DNA from: an uncultured Lutibacter sp.
GTDB taxonomy: Bacteria > Bacteroidota > Bacteroidia > Flavobacteriales > Flavobacteriaceae
Reading direction: 5' to 3'
DNA: 63,660 bases
NCBI RefSeq assembly: GCF_937891065.1
Contig: NZ_CALAEQ010000159.1
Coordinates: forward strand, 1 to 63,660
In this document: positions 60,948 to 63,660 of the stretch, piece after piece
Layout: each line of letters begins with the position of its first letter
How positions within the stretch are numbered: the first letter of the stretch is position 1
Program-made: the position numbers and the translations under genes
Notes under the pieces: model-generated
Seen by the model: only the letters and a program-made list of their open reading frames with translations
Told to the model about the DNA's origin: nothing
Databases searched by the model: none

Positions 60948-61442
60948 TTACTTTTTATCACAAAATCTATTTAAATCATTCATTGTCATTGCTCCAGCAA
61001 ATCGTTTAATTTCTTCTCCGTTTTCAATTAGTACAAATTGAGGTAAACCTCTTATTTGGTATTTTTCTATTATTTTTTTATTTAAATCCGCATTCACTTT
61101 AGCAATTCTAATATTTCTCGATTCAGAGGCAAATTTTTCAATGATAGATTCCATCATTATGCAAGGTCCACACCACTCAGCCCAAAAATCAATTAATATC
61201 ATTTTTTCAGCGCTCAATATCGATTCAATATTCTTTTCATTCAATTGAATTATAGTTGAATTATCAATTCTCTTAAATATTTTTTTAAAAACAAATCTAA
61301 AAGGAAATGTAAATGCCGCAATAATCGTTGATACAAAAAATAGAATAAAAGCAATTATATAATTTATAATCGATTTTAAATTTTTCTCTGTTTCAAAGTT
61401 TTTTTCTGAATCGTTTTGGTATTTAATAATCTTTTCAAGCAT
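60948..61442 (-). CDS. membrane-anchored thioredoxin-like protein
   Basis: A 164-residue protein with one long N-terminal hydrophobic stretch (about 24-52) and a thioredoxin domain: MILIDFWAEWCGPCIMMESI with CGPC (91-94), and the cis-Pro in RGLPQFVLIENGEE (about 131). The membrane anchor distinguishes it from cytoplasmic thioredoxin; orientation is not certain because of a Lys/Arg-rich stretch after the helix. The ATG at 61442 is chosen over a TTG at 61463. It lies in the cassette-like accessory region. Confidence 0.85.
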   Translation of the reverse strand: MLEKIIKYQNDSEKNFETEKNLKSIINYIIAFILFFVSTIIAAFTFPFRFVFKKIFKRIDNSTIIQLNEKNIESILSAEKMILIDFWAEWCGPCIMMESIIEKFASESRNIRIAKVNADLNKKIIEKYQIRGLPQFVLIENGEEIKRFAGAMTMNDLNRFCDKK

Positions 61443-61457
61443 CTTTTTAGTAATTAA

Positions 61458-61590
61458 GCACAACGGTCTCGGCTATAAGTAGTTGAGTGAGTTAGCACTT
61501 AACTTTTCAATTACACACCAAACTGAAAATTCGCAAGAATTTTCAGAAGTAAGTGAGGACAAGAAATTACTTATAGCCACTGTTGGCAGT
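61458..61590 (-). repeat. palindromic cassette-end-like element 1 (after the dipeptidase gene)
   Basis: About 131-133 bases filling the gap between the dipeptidase stop codon (ends 61593) and the thioredoxin start. Outer arms GGCTATAAGTA / TACTTATAGCC pair perfectly, inner CACTTA / TAAGTG pair, and the apex is CTGAAAATTC-GCAA-GAATTTTCAG, a 10-pair stem with a GNRA-type loop. Ends read AACGGTC on one side and CTGTTGG on the other. Starts within 3 bases of the upstream stop codon. Confidence 0.7.
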
Positions 61591-61592
61591 AG

Positions 61593-62783
61593 TTATTTTT
61601 TTAATTCATTTGCTTTTAAAACTCTTAAAAAATTACTTCCAAGAATTTTAACAATATCTTTATCACTATATCCTTTTACTATTAATGCTTTAGTTATTAA
61701 AGGATATGATGCAACATCATCTAATTGTAGTGGTGTGAGATTGATTCCATCAAAGTCAGACCCCAACCCTACATAATCAACACCCACCAATTTGACAATG
61801 TAATCTATATGATCAATCAACTTAGATAATGGTGGTCTCATTTGGTTTGCCTCTGCTGTATGTTTTTTGTACAAGTAATCCATCATATACCATTCATCCA
61901 TTCCGCTTTTTAAAAGTGAATCACTTTCAATAGCGTGTTTTTCAAAAAAGGCTGTTTCTTTTTCATCAAAACTACTGTCAATAAAACCAGGATGAAAATT
62001 TACCATAATTACACCATCATTATTAGCAATTGCTTTTATTTGGTCATCTTTTAAATTTCGACGACTCTGAACAAGACTATAAACAGAACTATGTGAAGCT
62101 ATAATAGGTTTGTTGGTAATCTTAATCACATCCCAAAATGTCTGGTCACCAGAGTGACTCACATCTATCATCATTCCTAGTTCATTCATTTTTGTTACAA
62201 CCTGTATTCCAAAATCTGTTAGCCCTTTTTGTTGAAGATTTGGATTTGTTGTTTCATCTGCAGCACTCGTTGCCCAAGAGGGAGCGACATTATGAGTTAA
62301 AGTTAAATATCTAGCGCCACGTTTGTAGAGTACTTCTAATTTATTAAGGTCATTTTCAATCATATGGCCGCCTTCAACACCAAACATTGCTGCAATTTTA
62401 TTTTCATTTACAGCTTTTAAAATAGCGTCAGAATTAGCAACTTTAATAATCTTATTTGGGTTACGCGCTATTGTTACATCTAGACTGTCCATTTGCCTAT
62501 TGGCTAATTGAAAAGCGTTTTCAACACCTCCATCGCTATAAACAGAAAATATTTGTACATCTAAACCTCCCTTCTTCCAACGGTTCAAATCGCTATGTGT
62601 TTTCCCTGTTAAATCTTGATCCAACATTATTCCTAGGTCTACAGTTTTCATCAAGATATCATTGTGAGTGTCAATTACAATTGCCTCATTATGAATTTCT
62701 ATAAATGTTTTAGGTTCAGATTCTTTATCTGGCGAAGATTTACAAGATGATAAAACAATAAAGAGGATCATAAAATATCTCAT
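61593..62783 (-). CDS. membrane dipeptidase (peptidase M19) lipoprotein
   Basis: A 396-residue M19 dipeptidase with a short lipoprotein signal (MRYFMILFIVLSSC, lipobox LSSC). Metal and active-site regions are visible: VIDTHNDIL, GVEGGHMIEND, MIDVSHSGDQTF, PIIASHSSVYSL and YVGLGSDFDGI. Family members cleave dipeptides, often with D-residues. Upstream in-frame ATGs at 62813 and 62846 would put up to 21 residues before the signal; the ATG at 62783 fits the lipobox. It is full length, and its stop codon lies at the edge of palindromic element 1. Confidence 0.88.
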   Translation of the reverse strand: MRYFMILFIVLSSCKSSPDKESEPKTFIEIHNEAIVIDTHNDILMKTVDLGIMLDQDLTGKTHSDLNRWKKGGLDVQIFSVYSDGGVENAFQLANRQMDSLDVTIARNPNKIIKVANSDAILKAVNENKIAAMFGVEGGHMIENDLNKLEVLYKRGARYLTLTHNVAPSWATSAADETTNPNLQQKGLTDFGIQVVTKMNELGMMIDVSHSGDQTFWDVIKITNKPIIASHSSVYSLVQSRRNLKDDQIKAIANNDGVIMVNFHPGFIDSSFDEKETAFFEKHAIESDSLLKSGMDEWYMMDYLYKKHTAEANQMRPPLSKLIDHIDYIVKLVGVDYVGLGSDFDGINLTPLQLDDVASYPLITKALIVKGYSDKDIVKILGSNFLRVLKANELKK

Positions 62784-62951
62784 ATAATTCAATGGTCTGT
62801 TATCATCTGCCATTTTTTTACGTATTTTTCTAAAGAAAGGAATCATATTTGGTTAGTTAGCAATTTATAGAATCCTAATATAAGAATTTATTTTACAATA
62901 GATTCATATGAATATGAGGGGTTGTATTTTTTGATTCAGTTTTTTAATGAA

Positions 62952-63084
62952 GGGTAACGGCTTAGAGCATGAAAAATTGCGGGTTTGAAAACGCAATTTT
63001 CCACTGTTTAGATTTATGTTTTTTATTTGTTTTAAATATAATATTTGGTTGAAAATAAGCAATTTTTTATACGCATTGTTGGGT
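62952..63084 (-). repeat. palindromic cassette-end-like element 2 (after the GNAT gene)
   Basis: About 133 bases. The core hairpin is AAAATTGCG (62973-62981) / CGCAATTTT (62992-63000) with a 10-base loop, framed by TAACGGC and CTGTTTA, so a 60-base palindrome may be one unit. The distal end TTGTTGGGT (63076-63084) fits GTTRRRY, and on the minus strand reads ACCCAAC seven bases after the GNAT stop codon. The 245-base gap between the longest dipeptidase frame and GNAT holds nothing else clear. Confidence 0.6.
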
Positions 63085-63091
63085 TTTCGCT

Positions 63092-63598
63092 TTATGTTCT
63101 TTTTCTGAATATTAATCTATCCCCTCGTTCTTGAGATGTAAATTCACCCACATATTCCATATCTAATTTTTCTAATACTTTTCGTGATGCGATATTTCCT
63201 GGACTAACAGTTGCTATTAATTCAGTCAAATTCATTTCATTTTTCGCATATTCTAGCCAGAACTTTCCAATTTCTATTGCTAGACCTTTTCCCCAACTAT
63301 TTTCATCAAGAATAAATCCAAACTCATAATTATCGTTGTTTAAATAATTACATTTTAGTAAGCCTGTAATTCCGATAACTTTATCATCTGAACTAGAAGT
63401 TAGGCACCAGAATCCAACTTTATCGGTTTCAGACTTTATGAAATCTTCTCTTAGTGATTTTTTGAATTCGTCCTTTGTGAAAACTCTTCCTTTCAAAGCT
63501 GTTTTCATCACAAAATGGTTTTCACAGAATAATTTTTCTAAATCTTTTTTATATCTAGAATTCAATATTTTAAATTTTAGTCTGTCTGTTTCCAACAT
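63092..63598 (-). CDS. GNAT family N-acetyltransferase (RimJ/RimL type)
   Basis: A 168-residue acetyltransferase. It starts MLETDRLKFKILNSRYKKDLE, has VIGITGLLKC and the acetyl-CoA-binding region SWGKGLAIEIGKFWLEYAKN (about 110-129), then VSPGNIASRKVLEKLDMEYVGE, typical of the RimJ/RimL group that acetylates N-termini, small molecules or toxins. Substrate unknown. Common accessory-gene type, sitting between palindromic elements 2 and 3. Confidence 0.88.
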   Translation of the reverse strand: MLETDRLKFKILNSRYKKDLEKLFCENHFVMKTALKGRVFTKDEFKKSLREDFIKSETDKVGFWCLTSSSDDKVIGITGLLKCNYLNNDNYEFGFILDENSWGKGLAIEIGKFWLEYAKNEMNLTELIATVSPGNIASRKVLEKLDMEYVGEFTSQERGDRLIFRKRT

Positions 63599-63630
63599 AA
63601 ATTATATTATTTTCAATTTCGGAAATGAAA

Positions 63631-63660
63631 CCCAACGGGTTTTTATAAGATTTGTGCGTT
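63631..63660 (-). repeat. start of cassette-end-like element 3, cut by the window end
   Basis: ACCCAACGGG followed by TTTTTATAAGATTT; on the minus strand the end reads CCCGTTGGGT, a perfect GTTRRRY-type end, about 33 bases before the GNAT start. CAACGGG plus the following 14 bases repeats element 0 with one difference. Confidence 0.45.

Noticed and set aside
61458-63084. CRISPR array
   Set aside because: The palindromic elements are about 133 bases, differ in sequence and are separated by whole genes; there are no regular short repeats or spacers.
60948-63598. Toxin-antitoxin or defence island in the accessory region
   Set aside because: Thioredoxin-like, dipeptidase and GNAT products are not arranged as toxin-antitoxin pairs, and no nuclease, helicase or restriction motif is present.

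Overview
The window looks like a chromosome segment of a marine-type Flavobacteriaceae bacterium (Bacteroidota). The evidence is strong AT richness throughout, absence of Shine-Dalgarno sites, many -7 boxes of the Bacteroidota form TAnnTTTG, and lineage-typical genes: the bacillithiol enzyme BshC, a CcoN-CcoO fusion, the DUF4295 protein beside L33/L28, DUF3822 beside rsmD, a START-like protein, and periplasmic proteins ending their signals in FSQ or a lipobox. The genus cannot be fixed from the sequence alone.

Layout: 0-4.2 kb holds oxyR, two small conserved proteins, a decayed peroxiredoxin-like gene, an adenosine/adenine deaminase and two small membrane proteins. 4.2-12.7 kb holds queD-idi, prfC, bshC, a methyltransferase, a universal stress protein, a TerC-type membrane protein and rimO. 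12.7-19.6 kb holds a lipoprotein amidase, ftsY, the L28-L33-DUF4295 ribosomal cluster, cinA, a FAH-fold hydrolase and menB. 19.8-29.6 kb holds a large GAF protein, an HD-Pycsar-effector-like (PYCTM) membrane protein, and a three-gene operon of a giant outer-membrane phosphoesterase/beta-barrel protein, an esterase-fold protein and a C1 peptidase.

29.6-40.6 kb is a complete cbb3 oxidase locus: structural genes ccoS-NO-Q-P, copper ATPase ccoI, and a maturation operon ccoG-fixH-TauE-like membrane protein. Two polyphosphate kinase 2 genes are appended to that operon with gaps of 1-2 bases. A divergent Crp/Fnr regulator sits at one end. Three palindromes with a TGA-N6-TCA core lie upstream of ccoS, ccoI/fnr and ccoG, two of them at an identical distance from the -7 box, suggesting one oxygen-responsive regulon.

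40.7-60.1 kb holds an alpha-oxoamine synthase and a cysteine-synthase-like enzyme (possibly sulfonolipid synthesis), oligopeptidase B, a RecD-like helicase, rsmD, a SurA/PpiC foldase operon ending in a MoxR ATPase, an AAA-recQ-fmt operon, HU, YqgE/AlgH, a class IV aminotransferase and a START-like protein.

60.2 kb to the end is accessory: tRNA-Met, a truncated tyrosine-recombinase gene just after it, then thioredoxin-like, M19 dipeptidase and GNAT genes, all on the minus strand. Each of the three is followed just after its stop codon by a strongly palindromic intergenic element; element boundaries recall integron attC sites (RYYYAAC/GTTRRRY-like ends). This cassette-like array is the most unusual part of the window. 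No CRISPR array, rRNA gene or complete insertion sequence was seen.
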